From Lentisphaerota bacterium (GTDB lineage: Bacteria; Verrucomicrobiota; Lentisphaeria; Oligosphaerales; JAFGRS01): a DNA stretch of 8,882 nucleotides. Each line of letters begins with the position of its first letter. Positions within the stretch are counted from its first letter, which is position 1. The position numbers and the translations under genes are program-made. The notes beneath the pieces are model-generated. The model did not search any database, was not told where the DNA came from, and saw only the letters and a list, made by a program, of their open reading frames with translations. The stretch lies in contig JAAYZO010000590.1 in assembly GCA_012514865.1 (NCBI GenBank), positions 1 through 8,882 on the forward strand, in the 5' to 3' direction. Shown in pieces: positions 1 to 5,946 of this stretch.

Positions 1-118
1 GCCTGTTGGTTCGGTGCTGATAGCCATGATGCCAGAACTATGGCACCGAAATCAACCATGTCCAGAAAACGCGCGTAAATATCTTTTCCAAAACCTATAC
101 GCATTTATAAAGAGACAG
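1..118. other. AT-richer non-coding left edge with inverted repeats
   Basis: No convincing gene is seen here. GC is about 44% by hand count, well below the rest of the window, and bases 71-111 are especially AT-rich. An imperfect inverted repeat pairs TTCGGTGC (10-17) with GCACCGAA (43-50), with a GCCAT/ATGGC pair nested inside. On the minus strand, reading leftward from base 118, the sequence is CTGTCTCTTTATAAATGCG, whose first nine bases equal those of the Tn5 mosaic end. The composition change coincides with this motif and with the start of the repeats. It could be the edge of an insertion element lying mostly outside the window, or simply an intergenic region of different origin. Confidence 0.4.
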
Positions 119-173
119 CCCTGGCCCAGCGCCGGGGCGCTCCAGCGTGCGGTTCTGGCACCCTTGCAGGGTG
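116..173 (-). repeat. Repeat family A, copy 1 (two-hairpin interspersed repeat)
   Basis: A 50-base block at 124-173 is identical to 345-394. Identity extends left to 116 (against 336) with a one-base indel. Read on the minus strand, the unit starts with the palindrome CACCCTGCAAGGGTG (173-159; 5-bp stem), continues with CCAGAACCGCACG, and ends in the GC hairpin AGCGCC-CC-GGCGCT. Minus orientation is chosen to match family B. It resembles REP-like palindromic repeats; no associated transposase is visible. Confidence 0.8.
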
Positions 174-196
174 CGTAGTGCGTAAACCTGAGCAAT

Positions 197-253
197 CCGG
201 GGGTCGTGCTTCCGCGCGACCCCCGGCTACGTTCTGTCACCCCTCCGGGGTGA
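197..253 (-). repeat. Repeat family B, copy 1
   Basis: The unit at 201-253 recurs at 255-307 with two mismatches in 53 bases (231-237 region), giving a tandem period of 54. On the minus strand it starts with CACCCCGGAGGGGTG (252-238, 6-bp stem), then ACAGAACGTAG, then a long hairpin. That hairpin's arms, CCGGGGGTCG (197-206) and CGACCCCCGG (217-226), pair perfectly over 10 bp around a 10-base loop. It shares its layout with family A: a CACCC-n5-GGGTG palindrome, a CAGA-n2-CG linker, then a GC hairpin. Confidence 0.8.
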
Positions 254-254
254 A

Positions 255-307
255 GGGTCGTGCTTCCGCGCGACCCCCGGCTACGATCTGGCACCCCTCC
301 GGGGTGA
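255..307 (-). repeat. Repeat family B, copy 2 (tandem with copy 1)
   Basis: Directly follows copy 1 after one base, in the same orientation. The small hairpin CACCCCGGAGGGGTG is intact (306-292). The long hairpin is clipped to a 6-bp stem, GGGTCG/CGACCC, because the outer CCGG of the left arm is missing at the junction with copy 1. The junction looks like a tandem duplication of one repeat rather than two independent insertions. Confidence 0.8.
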
Positions 308-335
308 CCAGGCGGCCGCTGACGCGATCTTCAAG

Positions 336-394
336 CAGCCCTGCGCCCAGCGCCGGGGCGCTCCAGCGTGCGGTTCTGGCACCCTTGCAGGGTG
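336..394 (-). repeat. Repeat family A, copy 2
   Basis: The 50 bases at 345-394 are identical to 124-173 and carry the same two hairpins. Its CACCCTGCAAGGGTG palindrome begins 36 bases downstream of the stop codon of the lipoprotein gene. It could therefore serve as a transcription end or mRNA-stabilising structure for that gene, although no U-tract follows. Confidence 0.8.
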
Positions 395-429
395 GTCGGA
401 GGAGGGATGATCGTGCAGCCCCCCGGTGT

Positions 430-834
430 TCAGCGCAGGTCGTCGGGGAGGACGAGGCCATCCTGACCGGGCGGGGGCTGTCGGGCGAGTGACAGTACCT
501 GCTTCCAGAGGTCGCGGCTGCCCTTGGCGTCGCGGTGGATCTTGTGGATGTAATGGACGGCGCGCCGGCCGGCGTCGACATCCTCTCCGGTGCGGGAGAC
601 GCGGGTGTACCAGTGCCGTATGAGGGCGGCGTACTCGCGTTCGGCGAGGGCCCGTCGCGAGTCGAAGCGCGCCTCGTAGATGAGGCGGGTGACGCGGCTG
701 ATGACGGCGGCCTCGTCGACCCACTCGGTCTGGTCGGGCCGCGGTGTGTACGGCTTGGGCGTGCCGCGCAGGGCCTGGCAGCCGGAGGTGATGACCAGGC
801 CGGCGGTGATGGCGGTCAACAGCAGGGTTTTCAT
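430..834 (-). CDS. Small predicted lipoprotein of unknown function
   Basis: The predicted protein has 134 residues. It begins with a short charged n-region (MKT), a hydrophobic stretch (LLLTAITAGLVI) and a lipobox-like TSGC, so Cys19 would be the lipidated first residue of a mature protein of about 116 residues. Thr at -3 instead of Leu is non-canonical but tolerated in several phyla. The mature part is hydrophilic and Arg-rich, probably largely helical (about 38-116), with a short Pro/Gln-rich tail; I recognise no domain. The frame stays open 38 codons further upstream, but the ATG at 834 is chosen because the signal peptide starts there and GAGGGAG (853-847) lies 12 bases upstream. That Shine-Dalgarno overlaps a small hairpin, GGAGC-ACG-GCTCC (850-838), which might lower initiation. 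It shares orientation with the enzyme cluster but lies 216 bases past it, so it is probably separate. Real gene likely; function unknown. Confidence 0.65.
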   Translation of the reverse strand: MKTLLLTAITAGLVITSGCQALRGTPKPYTPRPDQTEWVDEAAVISRVTRLIYEARFDSRRALAEREYAALIRHWYTRVSRTGEDVDAGRRAVHYIHKIHRDAKGSRDLWKQVLSLARQPPPGQDGLVLPDDLR

Positions 835-1050
835 GGCGGAGCCGTGCTCCCTCGGTGCCGCGGCCGATGGCATCTCGGGCCGTGGCGAGTGGCGGCGAGA
901 GCCGGCCGCCGGCCCGGCTCGGCGGCGCGTCCGTGGCCCCCATGGCATCGTCGGCGCCGCCGTCGATCGTGGTGCCGGTTCCGACCGGCGGTCTGGCAGA
1001 GCCCGCCATACCGCCGGTCGGTTCGGGTCGCGAGGACCGTCGTCGGCGCG
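835..1050. other. Intergenic region, no gene seen
   Basis: GC-rich gap between the dehydrogenase stop and the lipoprotein start. Apart from the 12-bp hairpin at 981-1021 and the small hairpin at 838-850, I see no gene and no clear sigma70-type promoter. The open frames crossing it are low-complexity Arg/Pro/Gly translations with no start signal. Confidence 0.5.
981..1021. terminator. 12-bp perfect hairpin downstream of the dehydrogenase gene (possible terminator or operator)
   Basis: CCGACCGGCGGT (981-992) and ACCGCCGGTCGG (1010-1021) pair perfectly across a 17-base loop. The hairpin begins 29 bases past the stop of the last enzyme gene of the minus-strand cluster, where a transcription end is expected. 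No U-tract follows on the minus transcript, so it is not a textbook intrinsic terminator. Bases 1014-1023 (CCGGTCGGTT) repeat ten bases of the presumed TetR operator at 8257-8266, so a regulator site is an alternative reading. Confidence 0.45.
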
Positions 1051-2088
1051 TCAGGAGGGTATCAGGATGCCCTTCAGCGCCTTAAGGTTCTCGATGTCGT
1101 CGAAGATGCGTTCCCAGTCCTCGAGGCCGCCGCGGTGGGTGATCACGGCCTCGGCCTTGACGGCGCCGCTGGCGATGAGGCTGATGGTGCGGTCCCAGCT
1201 CTCGTACTCAGTGGACATGCAGAACTGGACGTCGACGGCCTTGAACTGGAACTTGTCCCAGGGCATCTCGACCATGCGGTTGCCGGTCAGGCCCATGGCG
1301 CAGATACGGCCGCGCTTGCGGACCATGTCGGCGCAGGTCGGGATGGCCCGGGGGGCGCCGCTGCACTCGACGATGACGTCGGCGCCGATGCCGTGGGTGA
1401 GGTCCATGACGGCCTTGACCGCGTCGGTCTCGCCGATATTGATGAGGTTGTTGAAGCCGAGTTCGCGGGCCTTGGCGAAGCGCAGGGCGACATCGCCGGG
1501 GGTGCCGACGATGGCCACGTCGCGGGCGCCGACGGCGCGGGCGACCATGGCGGCGAGGAGGCCGATCGGGCCGGGGCCGACGACGACCACCGCATCACCC
1601 GGCACCAGGCGGGTGCGCAGGATCAGGTCGGTGACGACATTGGCGGTCGGCTCGACGACGACGGCCTGGTCCCAGGTCATCGTGTCGGGGATGCGGTGCA
1701 GGAGGGTCTCCGGGTAGCAGATATAGCGCGCCATGCCGCCGTGGATGCCCCAGCCCGGCGAGCGCTTCTGCGGGCAGATCTGGATGTTGCCGGTGCGGCA
1801 GAGGTAGCACTGGCCGCAGGCCCGCGTGTGGGGCTCGGCGACGATGCGGTCCCCAGGCTTGTAGATCCGGCAGTCGGTGCCGCAGGCGACGACGGTGCCG
1901 GTGAACTCGTGCCCCAGGATGACCGGGGGCCAGTACGGGAAGCTGTCGTGGCGGACGTGGATGTCGCTGCCGCAGATGCCGCAGGCGGCGACCTCGATGG
2001 TGACCTCACCCGGACCCGGGGTGGGCTCGGGCATGTCCATCACCTCGATGAAGCCCACGCCCTTCTGCGTCTTGACCAGTGCTTTCAT
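1051..2088 (-). CDS. Zinc-dependent medium-chain alcohol/polyol dehydrogenase (sorbitol/threonine dehydrogenase-like)
   Basis: A 345-residue cytosolic MDR-superfamily enzyme of normal length, expected to oxidise a secondary alcohol (or reduce the ketone) with NAD(P). The GroES-like N-terminal domain carries the catalytic-zinc ligands Cys39 (in CGICGSDIH), His60 and Glu61 (GHE), with Glu146 (VVEP) in the position of a further ligand. The structural zinc lobe has Cys91, Cys94, Cys97 and Cys105. The Rossmann domain has GPGPIG at 171-176, followed by the VGTPGD segment (194-199) that decides cofactor choice; it lacks an obvious acidic NAD-type residue, so cofactor is left open. GAGGAG six bases upstream supports the ATG. 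It is the last enzyme gene of the cluster, 63 bases after the M20 gene. Family assignment is firm. L-threonine, sorbitol/iditol and related polyols are all possible substrates. Confidence 0.93.
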   Translation of the reverse strand: MKALVKTQKGVGFIEVMDMPEPTPGPGEVTIEVAACGICGSDIHVRHDSFPYWPPVILGHEFTGTVVACGTDCRIYKPGDRIVAEPHTRACGQCYLCRTGNIQICPQKRSPGWGIHGGMARYICYPETLLHRIPDTMTWDQAVVVEPTANVVTDLILRTRLVPGDAVVVVGPGPIGLLAAMVARAVGARDVAIVGTPGDVALRFAKARELGFNNLINIGETDAVKAVMDLTHGIGADVIVECSGAPRAIPTCADMVRKRGRICAMGLTGNRMVEMPWDKFQFKAVDVQFCMSTEYESWDRTISLIASGAVKAEAVITHRGGLEDWERIFDDIENLKALKGILIPS

Positions 2089-2105
2089 GGGAGTCTCCTC
2101 GGGCC

Positions 2106-2135
2106 TCCCGCGGCCGGTGCTTGCCGACCGCGGGA
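2106..2135. other. Intercistronic hairpin between the M20 and dehydrogenase genes
   Basis: TCCCGCGG (2106-2113) pairs with CCGCGGGA (2128-2135), and after one mismatch CGG pairs with CCG around a 6-base loop. It sits 16 bases past the M20 stop and ends just before the dehydrogenase Shine-Dalgarno. Such a structure may protect or process the message or attenuate readthrough. No U-tract is present. Confidence 0.5.
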
Positions 2136-2151
2136 TGGCACGGCTAGGCGT

Positions 2152-3390
2152 TCAACCGCGGAAGTCCAGGGCGAAGCGCGTCAGGACCGCGCCGGCCTCG
2201 GCGATGTCGGACATGGCGATATGCTCGTCCTTCGAGTGGGCCACGGCGAGGGTGCCGGGGCCGTAGACGACGGTCGGGATACCGAGCTGGTTGGTGTAGA
2301 ACCAGGCATCGCAACTGGCGGTCATGGCGTCGACGCTGAGGGGCACCGCCATGGCGCTGCCGGCGGCGAGGAGGCCGCGCGGCAGGTCGTGCGACGGGTC
2401 GACGACACTGGAGTCATGGCGGTACATGAAGGTCAGCTCGAAGTCACTCTCGGCGAAGGTGCCGCTGGCCAGGAGGGCCTGGCGCATCTCGGCGCAGACC
2501 TGCTCCTTGGTCTTGTTGGGGAGGAGTCCGAGGACGCCCTCGAGGGTAGCGCGGCTGGGCGCCGCGGCCGGCCAGTTCCCGGCCTGGAGTCGGCCGAAGG
2601 TGATCGGCATCGGGTTCGGGTACGGGTCGAAGAGGGGCAGTCCGCGCGAGGCGGCGAGGAGTTTCGCGTGGTAGTCCTCGAGGATGGCGATGGCGTCGCG
2701 GGCCATGAGCAGGGCGCTGCGGGTGCGTCCTGCCTGGCCGCTGTGGCCGGCGCGGCCGTGGAAGACGATGCGGAACCAGACGGCGCCGCGGATGCTGGTG
2801 AAGACCTTGCGGGTGGAGGGCTCGAGGACGACGCAGCCGTCGGCCTTGACGCCGGCGCGGGTCATGGCCAGGGAGCCGTTGCCGCCGTTCTCCTCTTCGC
2901 AGACGAGGTGGCCGAGGACGCCGCCCTTGGCGTCGGCGCCGAGTCTCTGCAGGACGCGGAAGAGCAGGTAGAGCGAGGCGAGGGGGCCCTTGTCGTCGCA
3001 GGCGCCGCGTGCGAAGACGCGGTCGCCGTCGAGGCGGGGTTCCCAGGGCGTGTCCTGGCCTTCCGAGGGCGGCACGACGTCGGTGTGGACGTTGAACAGC
3101 AGGGTCCGTCCGGCGCCATCGGCGGGCCGGCCGACGCTGAGGTTGAAGCGTCCGTCGTACTCGATATCCGGGACGGGCGTCGAGTAGTCGGGGTCCTGAC
3201 GCAGGCGGTTGCTCATGGGCACGCGCGTCACGGGGATGCCGGCCTGCTGGAAGCGCTGTTCGAGCCAGATCATGGCGTCGTGTTCGCGGCCGCAGGTGGA
3301 GGGGAAGCGCAGCAGGTCGCAGAGGAACTCCTGCGTCTCAGGCAGGAGTTCGGCGACGGCGGCGCGGATGCGGGCGTTGTCGATGGTCAT
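2152..3390 (-). CDS. M20-family zinc metallopeptidase / N-deacylase (ArgE/DapE/ACY1-like)
   Basis: A 412-residue co-catalytic di-zinc hydrolase that cleaves an amide bond in an N-acyl amino acid or small peptide; no signal peptide, so cytosolic. All hallmarks are present in order: His102 and Asp104 in HTDVVP, the metal-bridging Asp in RGACDDKG (132/133), the general base and metal ligand Glu166-Glu167 in EEENGGNG, Glu190 in VVLEPS, the dimerisation-domain His216 in GRAGHSG, and the last metal ligand His390 in KDEHI. The dimerisation lid runs from about 196 to 310. The ATG lies six bases after the aminotransferase stop, and its Shine-Dalgarno GGAAGG (3406-3401) sits in the last codons of that gene, indicating tight co-expression and perhaps translational coupling. 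In this setting it may free an amine for the aminotransferase. Substrate (acyl amino acid, dipeptide, N-acyl sugar acid) cannot be told. Confidence 0.93.
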   Translation of the reverse strand: MTIDNARIRAAVAELLPETQEFLCDLLRFPSTCGREHDAMIWLEQRFQQAGIPVTRVPMSNRLRQDPDYSTPVPDIEYDGRFNLSVGRPADGAGRTLLFNVHTDVVPPSEGQDTPWEPRLDGDRVFARGACDDKGPLASLYLLFRVLQRLGADAKGGVLGHLVCEEENGGNGSLAMTRAGVKADGCVVLEPSTRKVFTSIRGAVWFRIVFHGRAGHSGQAGRTRSALLMARDAIAILEDYHAKLLAASRGLPLFDPYPNPMPITFGRLQAGNWPAAAPSRATLEGVLGLLPNKTKEQVCAEMRQALLASGTFAESDFELTFMYRHDSSVVDPSHDLPRGLLAAGSAMAVPLSVDAMTASCDAWFYTNQLGIPTVVYGPGTLAVAHSKDEHIAMSDIAEAGAVLTRFALDFRG

Positions 3391-3396
3391 GGTGGT

Positions 3397-4719
3397 TCAG
3401 CCTTCCAGGCCCATGACGACCCGTTCCATGATGGCCAGGCTCTCGTCGGCCTCGTCCTTGGTGATGACCAGCGGCGGGGCGACGCGGATGACGTTGCCGT
3501 ACATGCCGACCGAGCCGACGAGGAGGCCCTGGTTGGCGCTGTCGACGATGACGCGACGGGCCAGGTCCTTGGCCGGTTCCCGGGTCTCTTTGTCCTTGAC
3601 GAACTCCAGGCCGATGACGAGGCCCATGCCGCGGACGTCGCCGAGGTAGCGGCTGCGGGCGCCGAGGGCCTGGAGGCGTTCGAGCATATAGGCGCCCATG
3701 GCCGCGGAGTTCTCGACCAGCTTCTCCTTCTCGAAGATGTCGAGGACCGCCATGACGCCGGCGCTGGCCATCGGGTTGCCGCCGAGGGTGCTGGACATCT
3801 CGCCCTTCTGGAGGCACGAGAAGACCTGGCTGGTGGCGGCCACGGCGCTGACCGGCACGCCGCAGCCGATGGCCTTGCCGATGGTGACGATGTCGGGCTT
3901 GAGGCCCTCATGCTCCATGGCCCACATGCGGCCGGTACGGCCGTAGGAGGCCTGGACCTCGTCGAGGGTGACGAGCATGCCGCGGGCGCGGGCCCACTCC
4001 TCGAGGCGCTTGAGCCAGCCGGCGGGGGGGAAGACGAAGCCGTTGGCGCCCTGGTAGGGCTCCACGATCAGGCCGGCCAGCGGGCCGGTGGCGTTGGCCT
4101 CGATGATCAGGTCGAGGTGGTCGAAGTAGCGCTTGTACTTCGGGCCGCCGGTGCACCAGCCCTCGGGGTCGCGATAGGGGTTCGGGAAGGGCGCCCGGAT
4201 AATGCCCGGGAGGCTCGGGCCGTAGCCGCGCTTGGGGCCGGCCATGCCGCCCATGGAGGCAGCGCCGTAGGTTCGCCCGTGGAAGCCGCCGATGAAGCTG
4301 AGGAGCTCATAGCGGGCCGTGGCGCGGCGCATGAGGCGCGCGGCCGCCTCGGTGGCCTCGCTGCCGGTGGTCAGGAAGAAGCACTTGTCCAGGTGCGGCG
4401 GCAGGGCTTCGACCAGGCGCTTGGCGGCCTGGATGCGCTGCACGTTGGCGCACTCGTAGTTGTTCAGGATCTGGGTGGCGGCCTGCTGCACGGCCTGCAC
4501 CAGGTGCGGGTGGCAGTGGCCGACGCTGGCGACCAGCACGCCGCTGGTCCAGTCCAGGAAGACATTGCCGTCGACATCGGTGACCTGGCAGCCGCGGGCG
4601 GTCTCCCAGACCACGGGGGCCTGGAAGCCGGTGACGTCCGCCTCATAGGAGTGCCAGGTATCGAGCAGTTCGCGGCTGCGGGGGCCGGGCAGGGGGCCCT
4701 TGACGTGAGTGATGGCCAT
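3397..4719 (-). CDS. Class-III PLP-dependent aminotransferase (omega-amino acid/amine type)
   Basis: A 440-residue fold-type-I transaminase of the usual length, moving an amino group from an amine, omega-amino acid or ornithine-like donor to a 2-oxo acid. Visible landmarks: phosphate-binding TGSEA (118-122), ring-stacking Phe146-His147 in FHGRT, Glu220 in IVEPYQ, Asp253 in LDEVQ (binds the pyridine nitrogen), the Schiff-base Lys282 in TIGKAIGCG, Thr311 in STLGGNP (phosphate contact from the neighbouring subunit) and Arg412 in IRVAPP, the usual carboxylate-binding Arg. A GAAAGGA Shine-Dalgarno 11 bases upstream supports the ATG. It follows the D-2-hydroxyacid dehydrogenase by 66 bases and precedes the M20 gene by six. 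GABA, beta-alanine, ornithine, 2,2-dialkylglycine and alanine-glyoxylate enzymes all belong to this class; sequence alone does not choose among them. Confidence 0.93.
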   Translation of the reverse strand: MAITHVKGPLPGPRSRELLDTWHSYEADVTGFQAPVVWETARGCQVTDVDGNVFLDWTSGVLVASVGHCHPHLVQAVQQAATQILNNYECANVQRIQAAKRLVEALPPHLDKCFFLTTGSEATEAAARLMRRATARYELLSFIGGFHGRTYGAASMGGMAGPKRGYGPSLPGIIRAPFPNPYRDPEGWCTGGPKYKRYFDHLDLIIEANATGPLAGLIVEPYQGANGFVFPPAGWLKRLEEWARARGMLVTLDEVQASYGRTGRMWAMEHEGLKPDIVTIGKAIGCGVPVSAVAATSQVFSCLQKGEMSSTLGGNPMASAGVMAVLDIFEKEKLVENSAAMGAYMLERLQALGARSRYLGDVRGMGLVIGLEFVKDKETREPAKDLARRVIVDSANQGLLVGSVGMYGNVIRVAPPLVITKDEADESLAIMERVVMGLEG

Positions 4720-4785
4720 GGCTAGCGCTGTCCTTTCGTGATCGGCCGGACGCGTCCCCTTCGAGGCGCCGGCGGTGGGGTTCTC

Positions 4786-5772
4786 TCAGGCCTTGAGCAC
4801 TTCCGGGTTGACGATGCAGCGTGCCGGCCGGCCGTCGGCCTGGGCGAGGATGTCGTCAACGATGCTCTGGCGGATTTCCTGGCCGGCCTCTTCGCTGGCC
4901 CAGCCGATGTGCGGGGTCAGGATGCAGTTCTCGAGGCCGAAGAGGGCCAGTTCCGGCGGCGGCGGCTCGACGTTGAACACGTCGATGGCGGCGCCGGCGA
5001 TGCGGTTCTGGCGCAGGGCCTCGGCGAGGGCATCGGCGTCGACCATGGGGCCGCGGGAGGTGTTGATCAGGTAGGCGGTCGGCTTCATCCAGCTCAGGGC
5101 TTCGGCGTTGACGAGGTTGCGGGTGGAGTCGTTCAGCGGGGTGTGGATGGTGACGAAGTCGGCCTGCCGGAAGAGGGTCTCCTTGTCGACCCACTGGATG
5201 GAGTCGTACTCGGCGCGGGTGGCGTCATCGAGGTAGGGGTCGCAGCCGAGGAAGTTGAAGCCGAAGGTGCGCAGCTTGCGCCAGACGCGGCTGCCGATGC
5301 GGCCGACGCCGACGATGCCGACGGTCTTGCCGTCGAGCCGGTAGATCGGGAAGAGCCCGGTGAAGTCCCACTTGGCCTGGGCGCTGGATTCCTCCAGGGT
5401 GCGGCGGCTGCGCACGACCTTGCGGGCGCAGGCGAAGAGCAGGGCGATGGCGTGCTCGGCGACGTCTTCCTTGCAGTAGTCGGGCTGGTAGGCGAAGACG
5501 ACGCCGTGGCGGGTGCAGGCCTTGACGTCGACGTTGTCATAGCCGATGCCGTGACGGATGAGCAGCTTGAGGCGCGGCAGGCGGCTCAGGAGCGAGTCGG
5601 TGAACTTCACCATGTTCACGACGATGACCTCGGCGTCCTGGCAGGCCGCCACGACCTCGTCTTCCGAACGGAACTTGAGCTGGTGCGCCGCGAAGTCGAT
5701 GCCGCGCTCGCGCAGCAGTCCGGCTTCCCAGTTCAGATCCGCTTCGATGTAATCCGTGACCACGACCTTCAT
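4786..5772 (-). CDS. D-2-hydroxyacid dehydrogenase, C-terminal-binding-protein (CtBP)-like
   Basis: A 328-residue NAD-dependent enzyme interconverting a D-2-hydroxy acid and its 2-oxo acid. The catalytic-domain half contains RHGIGYDNVD (73-82) and PDYCKEDVAEHA (97-108), the second typical of the CtBP_dh branch. The Rossmann domain has GVGRIG (155-160) and Asp178 ending beta-2, favouring NAD. The catalytic triad is Arg240 (NTSRG), Glu269 (DVFNVEP) and His288 (TPHIGWAS). Start choice: a GTG nine bases upstream (5781) opens the same frame, but GAGG (5784-5781) overlaps it and lies eight bases before the ATG at 5772, and family members begin MKVVVTD. Phosphoglycerate, glyoxylate and other 2-oxo acids are possible substrates. 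A 174-base GC-rich gap precedes it, so it may have its own promoter, though none is obvious. Confidence 0.93.
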   Translation of the reverse strand: MKVVVTDYIEADLNWEAGLLRERGIDFAAHQLKFRSEDEVVAACQDAEVIVVNMVKFTDSLLSRLPRLKLLIRHGIGYDNVDVKACTRHGVVFAYQPDYCKEDVAEHAIALLFACARKVVRSRRTLEESSAQAKWDFTGLFPIYRLDGKTVGIVGVGRIGSRVWRKLRTFGFNFLGCDPYLDDATRAEYDSIQWVDKETLFRQADFVTIHTPLNDSTRNLVNAEALSWMKPTAYLINTSRGPMVDADALAEALRQNRIAGAAIDVFNVEPPPPELALFGLENCILTPHIGWASEEAGQEIRQSIVDDILAQADGRPARCIVNPEVLKA

Positions 5773-5946
5773 AGTCTTCACCTCAATACGCTTGGGCTGT
5801 GACGGTGCCTTACGATACTGCGCTTCGGCCGGCCTGCCCGCGGGCGCCGGCCGGCCCGGTCGTTTTCGCTGCCGCCCGGGCCGGCGGCGGCGGCCGCGGC
5901 CCCGGCGCCGGTGCGACCCCGCGCGGGCGGGGCCGCAACCGCGGTT
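5773..5946. other. Very GC-rich intergenic region with strong hairpins
   Basis: No gene seen. Bases 5827-5945 are almost wholly G and C. Eleven bases past the Gfo/Idh stop, GCGACCCCGC (5913-5922) and GCGGGGCCGC (5927-5936) form a 10-bp stem around a 4-base loop, with one G-U pair in the minus transcript. A second structure pairs GGCCGGCC at 5827-5834 and 5849-5856 with GCCCGCGGGC nested inside. No U-tract follows either. It may terminate or pause transcription, splitting the cluster into an upstream pair and a downstream group. Confidence 0.5.

Noticed and set aside
116..394. Possible CRISPR array
   Set aside because: Only two copies of each of two different repeats, irregular spacing (79, 54 and 88 bases between equivalent points), no spacer-like unique segments of uniform size and no cas genes.
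52..581. Short overlapping open frames within the repeat region, some with RSRGSRGSTT repeats
   Set aside because: They are translations of the hairpin repeats in several frames, with no ribosome sites and no protein-like composition.
2152..4719. Ectoine-degradation (doe/eut) interpretation of the hydrolase plus class-III aminotransferase pair
   Set aside because: The ectoine hydrolase and aldehyde dehydrogenase partners are missing, and the other dehydrogenases do not fit that route.
535..4725. A 1396-codon open frame on the plus strand opposite four of the enzyme genes and part of the lipoprotein gene
   Set aside because: Its product is a monotonous Asp/Gly/Ala/Val/His-rich string without domains, and it lies antisense to genes with complete catalytic motifs. 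High GC at third codon positions removes antisense stops, which explains its length.
5773..5781. GTG start at 5781 for the D-2-hydroxyacid dehydrogenase
   Set aside because: It overlaps the Shine-Dalgarno that serves the ATG at 5772, and family proteins begin at that ATG.
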